DNA from: DATLOJ01 sp035536315
GTDB lineage: Bacteria; Actinomycetota; CADDZG01; JAHWKV01
Direction: 5' to 3'
Assembly: GCA_035536315.1 (NCBI GenBank)
Contig: DATLOJ010000025.1
Location: 1-32,942 of the forward strand
Length of the DNA stretch: 32,942 nucleotides
The notes beneath the pieces are model-generated. The model was not told the origin of the DNA. It did not search any database and was given only the letters and a program-made list of their open reading frames with translations. Position 1 is the first letter of the stretch, and each line of letters opens with the position of its first letter. Shown here one piece after another: positions 1 to 5,713 of the stretch. The position numbers and the translations under genes were made by a program.

Positions 1-23
1 GCCCCTTTACGGGGAGCGGAGCC
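1..23. repeat. 23-bp inverted repeat, copy 1
   Basis: These 23 bases are the exact reverse complement of 15024-15046. Each copy contains a CCCC/GGGG hairpin around a five-base loop. Copy 1 lies at the very start of the window, upstream of the groEL promoter, so it could be the tail of an upstream gene or transcript. There is no T-tract, so it is not a standard terminator. It could be one member of a dispersed genomic repeat family. Confidence 0.6.
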
Positions 24-29
24 GGGCAC

Positions 30-59
30 TTGCGCACTTACCCGTTAGCACTCTAGAGT
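30..59 (+). promoter_or_regulatory. Putative groEL promoter
   Basis: A TTGCGC hexamer at 30-35 is followed, after 18 bases, by TAGAGT at 54-59. The -35 matches the housekeeping consensus at three of six positions and the -10 at four of six. The -10 falls inside the nine-base spacer of the CIRCE element, so bound HrcA would block RNA polymerase. Transcription would start near 65-68, just before the hairpin at 72-90. The assignment rests on pattern and position only. Confidence 0.5.
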
Positions 60-71
60 AGGGAGTGCTAA
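45..71 (+). promoter_or_regulatory. CIRCE operator (HrcA binding site)
   Basis: This is a perfect inverted repeat, TTAGCACTC, nine bases, GAGTGCTAA, matching the CIRCE consensus at every position of both arms. CIRCE is the operator of the heat-shock repressor HrcA and is normally found before groES-groEL or dnaK operons. Here it stands directly before groEL, with no groES between. hrcA is not in the window. Confidence 0.97.
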
Positions 72-90
72 CACTCGGGACCCCCGAGTG
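72..90 (+). promoter_or_regulatory. 5' UTR hairpin next to CIRCE
   Basis: CACTCGGG (72-79) and CCCGAGTG (83-90) form a perfect 8-bp stem with a three-base loop, starting one base after CIRCE ends. If transcription starts near 65-68, this hairpin sits at the extreme 5' end of the groEL mRNA, where it could stabilise the transcript. It does not match the HAIR (HspR) consensus. Its function is unknown. Confidence 0.55.
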
Positions 91-130
91 CAAAGCAATT
101 CGGAAGGCCAATACCAATCAGGAGGTATCA

Positions 131-1762
131 ATGGCGAAGCAGATAGCTTTTGCGGAGGACGCAAAGCGCGCTATGGAAAGAGGGATGGACCAGCTCGCCC
201 ACGCGGTGAGAGTCACCCTCGGCCCTAAGGGTCGCAATGTAGTTCTCGAGAAGAAGTGGGGAGCTCCCACAATTACCAACGATGGGGTATCCATCGCGAA
301 GGAGATCGAGCTCGAGGACCCGTTTGAGAAGATCGGGGCCGAGCTGGTCAAGGAAGTAGCAAAGAAGACAGACGATGTGGCGGGTGACGGTACGACCACT
401 GCGACCGTTCTGGCACACGCAATCACCAAGGAAGGGCTGCGAGTAGTCGCTTCCGGCGCCAACCCAATTGCCCTAAAGCGTGGCATCGAGCACGCGGTCG
501 AGCGGGTTGTCGAGTTCATCGGCAACGAGGCCCGTGAGATTCAGGGCAAGGAAGAGATCGCCAACGTTGCGGCAATCTCTGCCAACAACGACACCGAGAT
601 CGGTGAAGTCATCGCCGAGGCCATGGACAAGGTCGGCAAGGACGGCGTCATCACGGTCGAGGAGTCGAACACTTTCGGCCTGGAGCTGGACCTCGTTGAA
701 GGTATGAGGTTCGACAAGGGATACATCTCCCCTTACTTCATCACCGACCCAGAGCGCATGGAAGCAGTTCTTACGGACCCGTACATCTTGATCGTGAACT
801 CCAAGGTCTCGGCCCTCAAGGACCTTCTGCCCATCCTCGAGAAGGTAGTCAATGCAGGAAAAGAGCTTCTGATCATCGCTGAGGACGTCGAAGGCGAAGC
901 CCTTGGAACTCTGGTGGTCAACAAGATCCGCGGCACGCTTCGTGCAGTTGCGGTGAAGGCTCCCGGGTTCGGTGACCGCCGCAAGGCCATGCTCCAGGAC
1001 ATTGCGATCCTGACCGGTGGCCAGGTCATCTCCGAGGAGGTCGGCCTAAAGCTCGAGAACACCGGCGTCGACCTTCTTGCTCAGGCTCGGAAGGTTGTTG
1101 TCACCAAGGACGACACCACGATCGTCGAGGGTGCAGGCTCCGAGGAAGACATCAAGGGCCGCGTCAACCAGATCAAAGCAGAGCTGGAGAAGAGCGATTC
1201 CGACTACGACAAAGAGAAGCTGCAGGAGCGGCTGGCGAAGCTTGCAGGCGGCGTTGCCGTCATCAAGATCGGCGCTGCAACTGAAGTCGAGCTCAAGGAG
1301 AAGAAGCACCGCACCGAGGACGCCGTTCAGGCTGCGAAGGCTGCAGTCGAAGAGGGCATCATCCCCGGAGGCGGAACGACTCTTCTCCGTGCGTCGGAAT
1401 CACTCGAGAAGCTCGAGAGTGACCTGACCAGCGACGAGCTCTTCGGATCGCAGATCGTTCGCAGGGCGCTCGAGGCTCCTATCAAGCAGATCGCCGAGAA
1501 CGCTGGCCTCGAGGGCGGCGTAATCGTCGAGAAGGTTCGCAGCTTGGAGAAGGGCTTCGGCCTGAACGCAGCAACTGGTGAGTACGAGGACCTGGTCAAG
1601 GCCGGCGTCGTCGAGCCCGCCAAGGTGACTCGCTCTGCACTGCAGAACGCCGCATCGATTGCTGCTCTGTTCCTGACCACCGAGGCGGTCATCGTCGAGA
1701 AGCCGGAGAAGAACCCACCGGCTCCGGCGGGAATGCCCGGCGGCGGAGACATGGACTTCTAA
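131..1762 (+). CDS. groEL: 60-kDa chaperonin GroEL (Hsp65-like)
   Basis: This encodes the ATP-driven 14-mer chaperonin that folds cytosolic proteins with GroES. The product is 543 residues, the normal full length. It carries the nucleotide-binding stretch DDVAGDGTTTAT at residues 81-92, the early LGPKGRNVVLEKKWG block at about 30-44, and a C-terminus ending GMPGGGDMDF, as in actinobacterial Hsp65/GroEL2. The reading frame is open upstream to base 65, but the ATG at 131 is chosen because it follows AGGAGGT at 120-126 and begins the conserved MAKQIAF. It is preceded by a CIRCE element and followed by a strong terminator, so it is a monocistronic heat-shock unit. There is no groES beside it, which suggests the separate-groEL arrangement seen in many actinobacteria. 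Confidence 0.98.
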   Translation: MAKQIAFAEDAKRAMERGMDQLAHAVRVTLGPKGRNVVLEKKWGAPTITNDGVSIAKEIELEDPFEKIGAELVKEVAKKTDDVAGDGTTTATVLAHAITKEGLRVVASGANPIALKRGIEHAVERVVEFIGNEAREIQGKEEIANVAAISANNDTEIGEVIAEAMDKVGKDGVITVEESNTFGLELDLVEGMRFDKGYISPYFITDPERMEAVLTDPYILIVNSKVSALKDLLPILEKVVNAGKELLIIAEDVEGEALGTLVVNKIRGTLRAVAVKAPGFGDRRKAMLQDIAILTGGQVISEEVGLKLENTGVDLLAQARKVVVTKDDTTIVEGAGSEEDIKGRVNQIKAELEKSDSDYDKEKLQERLAKLAGGVAVIKIGAATEVELKEKKHRTEDAVQAAKAAVEEGIIPGGGTTLLRASESLEKLESDLTSDELFGSQIVRRALEAPIKQIAENAGLEGGVIVEKVRSLEKGFGLNAATGEYEDLVKAGVVEPAKVTRSALQNAASIAALFLTTEAVIVEKPEKNPPAPAGMPGGGDMDF

Positions 1763-1783
1763 GCAACCGCTAAGAGTTCAAAG

Positions 1784-1818
1784 ACAGAGGGCCGGGAAAC
1801 CGGCCCTCTGTTTCTTTT
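1784..1818 (+). terminator. Rho-independent terminator of groEL
   Basis: A perfect 12-bp stem (1784-1795 with 1800-1811) closed by a GAAA tetraloop is followed by TTTCTTTT-like sequence at 1811-1818. It begins 21 bases after the groEL stop codon and separates groEL from the methyltransferase at 1838. Confidence 0.93.
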
Positions 1819-1837
1819 CCAGCAAGGAAGGATCGGC

Positions 1838-2548
1838 ATGTTTCGCAAGTCGGCTCACATCTACGACGCGATCTATTCGAAGCTCGACTACCCCGGGCAA
1901 ACGGAGCGCGTGCATGGGCTAATTCAAGATAGAAGCCCAGGAGCTAAAACGCTTCTCGATGTCGCGTGTGGAACCGGCCTTCACTTGTCGCACTTTCGCC
2001 GATGGTATGAGGTCGAGGGTCTGGACCTGGATCCGGGGATGCTCGCGGTCGCGCGGGAACGCCTGGGAAAGGTTCCCCTGCACGAGGCGGACATGAGCGA
2101 GTTTGCCCTGGGCCGAAAGTTCGACGTGGTTACCTGCCTGTTCTCGAGCATCGGATATATGCAAGGCACCGAGATGCTCGATCGAGCGGTATTGAACATG
2201 ACCAATCACTTGACCCCGGGCGGAGTCCTGGTCGTGGAACCGTGGATCACTCCCGACAAGTTTCTGACGGTTGAGGGAGGTGACTACATCTCGGCAGATT
2301 TCGTAGACGAGCCGGAGCTAAAAATCGCAAGGATGGGCCGAAGCCATGTCGAGGACCGGACGTCGGTCCTGGACATGCATTACCTGGTCAACACTCCGAG
2401 GGATTTGAACAGTTTCACCGAGACCCACCGTCTCTACCTCTTCACGGACGAGGATTACCGGACCGCGTTTGAGCGGGCCGGACTGAAAGTGCATCACGAC
2501 CCGGTAGGCCTGCTGGGTAGGGGCCTTCTGATAGGCGTAGCTGGCTAG
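1838..2548 (+). CDS. SAM-dependent methyltransferase, TylM1/DesVI-like
   Basis: The 236-residue protein is a class I methyltransferase. The SAM-binding glycine motif TLLDVACGTG is at about residues 38-47 and the acidic strand-2 end GLDLDPGML at about 60-68. The block VTCLFSSIGYM and the later LTPGGVLVVEPW are characteristic of the N,N-dimethyltransferases that act on dTDP-amino sugars (TylM1, DesVI). Those enzymes work in macrolide sugar clusters, but no sugar or polyketide genes are visible here, so the substrate is unknown. The ATG at 1838 has a weak purine-rich site (AAGGAAGG) about six bases upstream. It lies past the groEL terminator and converges with the HTH gene, so it is probably a single-gene unit. 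The fold assignment is sure; the subfamily is a motif-level judgement. Confidence 0.85.
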   Translation: MFRKSAHIYDAIYSKLDYPGQTERVHGLIQDRSPGAKTLLDVACGTGLHLSHFRRWYEVEGLDLDPGMLAVARERLGKVPLHEADMSEFALGRKFDVVTCLFSSIGYMQGTEMLDRAVLNMTNHLTPGGVLVVEPWITPDKFLTVEGGDYISADFVDEPELKIARMGRSHVEDRTSVLDMHYLVNTPRDLNSFTETHRLYLFTDEDYRTAFERAGLKVHHDPVGLLGRGLLIGVAG

Positions 2549-2551
2549 GAG

Positions 2552-2836
2552 CTAATCCGAGGGATCGCCGCCGGACCCTTCCGACTGTCCAAACCTTTGG
2601 AAAGCCGCTTGTCGCGAGACGCCGAGGACGTCACCGATTTGTTGCCACGTGAAGCCCATGCGTCTCGCCTGGGCGACCAGCTCGGCGAGTGTTTGGTGAG
2701 CGAGGTCCGCCAGCTTCACGGCGGCGGCGACCCCCATGAGAATTGTTGGCTGCCCAACTCGGTCGAGAAGTCGGGCAAGGAACCTCGCGTGCGAAACCAG
2801 CGACTTGCTCAGTTCGCTTTCCGGCCCTCTCGTCAT
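2552..2836 (-). CDS. Small helix-turn-helix protein
   Basis: This 94-residue protein is a probable DNA-binding regulator of unknown target. Residues about 62-84 (WQQIGDVLGVSRQAAFQRFG) match the helix-turn-helix found in actinobacterial small regulators and in some Clp-N-associated proteins. The preceding residues about 10-58 are predicted helical and could dimerise. It converges with the methyltransferase (three-base gap) and diverges from the gene starting at 2892, with an imperfect dyad between them that might be its operator. No ligand-binding domain is present. It is likely real because the HTH is well conserved and the overlapping plus-strand frames make no recognisable protein. Confidence 0.72.
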   Translation of the reverse strand: MTRGPESELSKSLVSHARFLARLLDRVGQPTILMGVAAAVKLADLAHQTLAELVAQARRMGFTWQQIGDVLGVSRQAAFQRFGQSEGSGGDPSD

Positions 2837-2853
2837 GTGGTTTGTAAACCCTA

Positions 2854-2882
2854 CCTTGACAAGCCTTCCATGTCAGGCAAGG
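2854..2882. promoter_or_regulatory. Imperfect dyad in divergent intergenic region
   Basis: CCTTGACA (2854-2861) is mirrored by TGTCAGGCAAGG (2871-2882), an inverted repeat interrupted by extra bases in the right arm. It lies in the 55-base gap between the HTH gene (start 2836) and the gene starting at 2892. The left arm includes a consensus TTGACA hexamer on the plus strand, but no well-placed -10 follows. It may be an operator for the neighbouring HTH protein; this is inferred from position only. Confidence 0.3.
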
Positions 2883-2891
2883 ATGAGACCA

Positions 2892-3716
2892 ATGACAGTC
2901 TTTCGTTGGTCGACGGATTCCATAGGCCGAGCAGCCGAGAGTGTGGCTCCTCAAGTTCGAGGCGGAATAATTGAGGTCGAGCCTGACGTTGTTACTGTGA
3001 CGCTTGGGGATCCGCCCATGTTCAGAGCGAGAATCCCCCGTTCGAAAATCAAGGCTGTCGAGCGTGTGCCCGACCTGACGAATCCCACCCGCGGAGTTCA
3101 CGGATGGCGTGGCAAGTGGCTGGTCAATGCATCGGGAGAAAACCTCGTTCGCCTGCGAATGACCTCCGCCGTCCCGGCAAGTCTGGAGGCCCGGACGGAT
3201 CGGATCGAAGGCTACAGAGAGCCCGAAAACTGGTTCGTGCGCAGACTGGTCCGGTGGATAACGAAGTCCAGAGTCCTTCGCCTCGAGGAACTGACATTGA
3301 GTGTCGACGAGCCCGGCGAGTTCATAAAGATCCTGGGAGGAGCGGGTGGTAACGCCGCTCCACCGGTTAGGAGTGAGGAGAACGTGATGAAGCTGACAGT
3401 AGAGCAGGCAGAGCAGAAGGCAAGGGAGCTCCTGGACGACAATCTTTCGGGGCGGTGGGAGGCCGTAAGTAAAGACTTCGACGACACGATGCTGGCGGGC
3501 CTGTCAGAGGCAAAGATGTCCGAAGCCCTGGGCCAGATAACCCAGCAAATGGGCACTTTCGTCTCGAGCGGCGAACCTTCTTCGAGATCGGACCCGGGAT
3601 ACCTCGTGGTCGACATCCCAGCGGAATTCGAACGCGGGGCGCTCAAGTTCCGAGTCAGCTTTGATAACGAGGGAAAAGTAGCGGGGCTCTTCTTTTTGAA
3701 TCCGGCCGCGCCGTGA
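2892..3716 (+). CDS. Two-part hypothetical protein with C-terminal DUF3887-like domain
   Basis: The function is unknown. From the ATG at 2892 the frame gives 274 residues in two parts. Residues about 20-145 form a beta-rich region with the block GVHGWRGKWLVNASGENLV, a motif I associate with conserved actinobacterial hypothetical proteins. Residues about 166-272 (from MKLTVEQAEQKA to LKFRVSFDNEGKVAGLFFL) resemble DUF3887, a small alpha+beta domain often found in exported or hydrolase-associated proteins. No signal peptide is seen. The start was chosen because AAGGA lies nine bases upstream. A strong GAGGAG at 3375-3380 precedes an in-frame GTG/ATG at 3384/3387, so the DUF3887 part may also be made alone. 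The frame is open for 156 bases upstream of 2892, but that segment overlaps the HTH gene and shows no conservation I recognise. Confidence 0.7.
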   Translation: MTVFRWSTDSIGRAAESVAPQVRGGIIEVEPDVVTVTLGDPPMFRARIPRSKIKAVERVPDLTNPTRGVHGWRGKWLVNASGENLVRLRMTSAVPASLEARTDRIEGYREPENWFVRRLVRWITKSRVLRLEELTLSVDEPGEFIKILGGAGGNAAPPVRSEENVMKLTVEQAEQKARELLDDNLSGRWEAVSKDFDDTMLAGLSEAKMSEALGQITQQMGTFVSSGEPSSRSDPGYLVVDIPAEFERGALKFRVSFDNEGKVAGLFFLNPAAP

Positions 3717-3742
3717 TTATCAGCGGCTCCGTGCCCCCGATT

Positions 3743-3765
3743 CAGCCGGCACTAGAGACCGGCTG
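3743..3765. repeat. Short inverted repeat between genes
   Basis: CAGCCGG (3743-3749) and CCGGCTG (3759-3765) form a 7-bp perfect stem with a nine-base loop in the 56-base gap after the DUF3887 gene and before the zinc-ribbon gene. No T-tract follows on the plus strand, so it is a weak terminator at best and could be an operator. Confidence 0.35.
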
Positions 3766-3772
3766 GTAACGT

Positions 3773-3994
3773 GTGGGGGCTTTGGCTCCCGACAGCTCCG
3801 ATCATCGTTTCGCACGCAGGAACATTGCTGTCTGCCGTTCCTGCGGGGTAACCGAGCGAGTGCGGGGTGACATCTGCCCCCTCGGATGGACGATCCTTGG
3901 AAGTGGGTCGAAGCTAAAGGGGTATCTGTGTCCCTCCTGCGTAAGGCGCAACCTGCGCGAAATCGAGGGAAAGCTCGACCTCGACTTCGAATAG
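3773..3994 (+). CDS. Small zinc-ribbon-like protein
   Basis: The function is unknown. The frame encodes about 73 residues with CxxC at residues 21-24, a further Cys at 35, and CxxC at 53-56, a pattern that suggests one bound zinc ion. The C-terminus is charged (REIEGKLDLDFE). The start is uncertain: the GTG at 3773 has no clear ribosome site, while a TTG at 3782 follows a G-rich run. It lies between the DUF3887-like gene and the structured untranslated stretch that begins near 4021, and could share a plus-strand transcript with the latter. The antisense frame at 3720-4013 is arginine-rich and looks like a shadow. Confidence 0.5.
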   Translation: MGALAPDSSDHRFARRNIAVCRSCGVTERVRGDICPLGWTILGSGSKLKGYLCPSCVRRNLREIEGKLDLDFE

Positions 3995-4020
3995 GCCAGG
4001 AATTTTTGCCCACGCGGGCT

Positions 4021-4240
4021 AGCGTCGGGCCCCCGTCAAGCGCGAGAATGCGGGGGCCGGAGAAACTCCAAGCGCCAGGTTAGCCAGGACACAACGATCC
4101 GGGTTTAGCGCCCCTAGCTGGGCAAGGCCGACGGGTTCACCGGCTGCGGCAACCCCCGTTTTGCGGGAGGAAGCCACAACTCAATAGAGAAAGGCTGGTG
4201 GGTCTTTCGAAGAAGGCCCGCCAGCCTTTCTCGTTTTCTC
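4021..4240 (+). ncRNA. Candidate structured RNA, family not recognised
   Basis: The stretch 3995-4248 has no convincing coding frame but is rich in nested hairpins on the plus strand: an 8-bp stem 4028-4035/4051-4058, GGAG-AAA-CTCC at 4059-4069, GCCC/GGGC at 4110-4123, GGGTT/AACCC at 4133-4137/4151-4155 (overlapped by alternatives), and CCCG/CGGG at 4155-4167. It ends in a strong plus-strand terminator with no plus-strand gene beyond. I compared it from memory with RNase P, tmRNA, SRP, 6S, 6C, ydaO, cobalamin, glycine, SAM and c-di-GMP RNAs and found no match. It could be a small RNA or the 3' end of the zinc-ribbon transcript. The 5' end is not defined. Confidence 0.4.
4187..4238 (+). terminator. 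Strong rho-independent terminator, plus-strand biased
   Basis: An 18-bp stem (4187-4204 with 4215-4232) has a ten-base loop and is followed by GTTTTCT. Two of its pairs are G-U on the plus strand and would be A-C mismatches on the minus strand, and the T-tract is on the plus side, so it fits a plus-strand transcript best. It may also help end the minus-strand cupredoxin transcript, whose stop codon is at 4249. Confidence 0.88.
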
Positions 4241-4248
4241 CTTCGGTT

Positions 4249-4659
4249 CTAACCCGCTGCTATGAAGTTCCCGTTCATCTCCGGATGAATGTCGCACTTG
4301 AACGTGTGTGTCCCCGCAGGAATGGAACTCACTGTGTACGTGTGAGTAACTCCGGGATCAACCATTGGCTCACCTCTGAATAGCTGCTTGCCGCCTTTGT
4401 CGTAGATCGAAATGTTGTGAGGAGCGACATCCTTGTTCGCCAGCGTGACCATGAACTCCTCATCGGCCTCTGACGCAAGGCATGACGAGTCGAACTTGAG
4501 GTCGGCGGCCTCGAGCGTGAGCGGGGAGTCACTTGGGTCACATTCGACCGCCTTGGTCTTGATGTCGTTGTCGCCCTTTTTTGTTGCGTCGTCGGCGGTT
4601 CCGCTCGTGCAAGCGCCCAGTAGAAACATCGCTGCGACGAAAATCATTGCTCTTCTCAT
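4249..4659 (-). CDS. Cupredoxin-domain lipoprotein
   Basis: This is a 136-residue exported, lipid-anchored blue-copper-type protein. A signal peptide with lipobox LLGAC (Cys17) is followed by a short linker and one cupredoxin domain. The type-1 copper ligands are all visible: His81 (APHNISI), Cys122, His125 and Met128 (FKCDIHPEMNG). Such domains carry electrons or bind copper outside the membrane. The ATG at 4659 has AAGGAGA about seven bases upstream. It is the last gene of a minus-strand operon, 34 bases after the prenyl synthase. Its copper-site motif is close to those of the two cupredoxin domains in the protein at 11498-12403, which suggests common ancestry. It could be an electron donor to the caa3 oxidase or a copper-delivery protein; which one cannot be told from sequence. 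Confidence 0.93.
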   Translation of the reverse strand: MRRAMIFVAAMFLLGACTSGTADDATKKGDNDIKTKAVECDPSDSPLTLEAADLKFDSSCLASEADEEFMVTLANKDVAPHNISIYDKGGKQLFRGEPMVDPGVTHTYTVSSIPAGTHTFKCDIHPEMNGNFIAAG

Positions 4660-4693
4660 TCTTGTTTCTCCTTGTTAGTAGGTGGGTGAAGAC

Positions 4694-5713
4694 TTACCCG
4701 CTCTCCGAGATCCAAACTGCGATTTCCTTGAGTCGGGAGATTGCCTTTGGTTCTCCGGAGGGCGAAAGGGTTTGCAAGGCGTCTACTGCTTGAGAAGAAA
4801 GTGAAGCAACTTCTGACCGAATGAGCTCCACGGCCCCCGATCGCGAAATCACGTCCAGGGCTGCAGCGACACTTCCGTTGGTGCCGCCTCCCATCGCAAG
4901 CAGAATCACATCTCTCTCTTCAACACCCACCCGCTGCCCGGCCTCGGCAATTAGTGTCGAAGGCCTTCCCAGGACCAGATCATCGTTTTCTCCGTCCATC
5001 AGCTGCAGGTCATCCCTTAGCTGGAATGCTTCTCCTGCGATCCGGCCCAGTTTGCGGACGTTCTCGATGAACTCGGGCTCGGCCCCCGCAAGGGTGGCCC
5101 CAAGAGCCAGGGGTCCTTCGAAGGTGTAGGACGCTGTCTTGAGCTTGGCGATTGATCGCGCTTCTCGAGGATCTGCTATCTGGCCGCTGTACACAATCTC
5201 CAAAAACTGTCCGGCCGCCGTCCGGCTCCGCATCTCGCTCAGGATCGGCATTGCCTTCATGAGCAACTCCGGAGAAAACCCCGACGACCAGAACAATCTG
5301 TCTGACAAAGCGAAGGCCAGGTCTCCTGCAAGGATCATCGCGGCTTTGTCGCCGGTCTCGTCTCCGAAGGTCGAAAGCGACACCCCCCGCCGTGTCTGCG
5401 CTTCGTCGATCACGTCGTCGTGGAGCAGGGCAAAGGTGTGAAACAGCTCGAGGGATCCGCCGACGCGCAGGATGCGGTCGTCGTGACCTCCACCGGCCAG
5501 CCGGTATCCCAGGTAGCAAAGATAGGGACGCGTCCGGCCCCCGCCCGAGTCGAGGAGGCGGTCGATGAGAGTCAGCACCGATTCCGCGCGGTCTGCCTTC
5601 AGCTCGTCGCGGACTACTTCGAGAAACTCCTTGAGAGTGGCTGTGACGACTACGGCGAATTCCGCCGGGTCCGGGACGGTGCTTTGTTCTGTTGATTCGC
5701 CGGAAGCTGTCAC
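4694..5713 (-). CDS. Trans-prenyl diphosphate synthase (IdsA-like)
   Basis: The 339-residue enzyme condenses isopentenyl diphosphate with an allylic diphosphate to make a longer prenyl diphosphate. The first aspartate motif is DDVID at residues 99-103 within LLHDDVIDEAQTRRG. The second region reads FQLRDDLQLMD (230-240), lacking the last Asp of DDxxD, as in many actinobacterial enzymes with DDLLG. The usual GGKRxRP near the N-terminus is GGGRTRP at 57-63, so its Lys is Gly. Phe94, five residues before the first motif, hints at a C15-C20 product. The GTG start at 5713 overlaps the upstream stop by four bases (GTGA); the frame is open further upstream, but that part lies antiparallel-frame within the neighbour and is not protein-like. 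Since CtaB uses farnesyl diphosphate, this enzyme may supply heme A synthesis encoded nearby. Confidence 0.9.
   Translation of the reverse strand: MTASGESTEQSTVPDPAEFAVVVTATLKEFLEVVRDELKADRAESVLTLIDRLLDSGGGRTRPYLCYLGYRLAGGGHDDRILRVGGSLELFHTFALLHDDVIDEAQTRRGVSLSTFGDETGDKAAMILAGDLAFALSDRLFWSSGFSPELLMKAMPILSEMRSRTAAGQFLEIVYSGQIADPREARSIAKLKTASYTFEGPLALGATLAGAEPEFIENVRKLGRIAGEAFQLRDDLQLMDGENDDLVLGRPSTLIAEAGQRVGVEERDVILLAMGGGTNGSVAAALDVISRSGAVELIRSEVASLSSQAVDALQTLSPSGEPKAISRLKEIAVWISESG

Noticed and set aside
72..90. HAIR (HspR) operator beside CIRCE
   Set aside because: The dyad arms are CACTCGGG/CCCGAGTG with a three-base spacer, not CTTGAGT-N7-ACTCAAG.
2736..2891. Longer N-terminus of the DUF3887-like protein
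   Set aside because: The extra residues overlap the HTH gene and show low-complexity Arg/Ser content; the ATG at 2892 has a ribosome site.
3720..4013. Minus-strand 97-residue frame opposite the zinc-ribbon gene
   Set aside because: Arg-rich composition and no recognisable motif; the plus-strand frame has an ordered cysteine pattern.
4021..4186. Known riboswitch or tRNA/tmRNA in the structured stretch
   Set aside because: The GGGTTCACC sequence recalls a T-loop, but no cloverleaf fits, and core motifs of cobalamin, ydaO, glycine, SAM, TPP and c-di-GMP riboswitches are absent.
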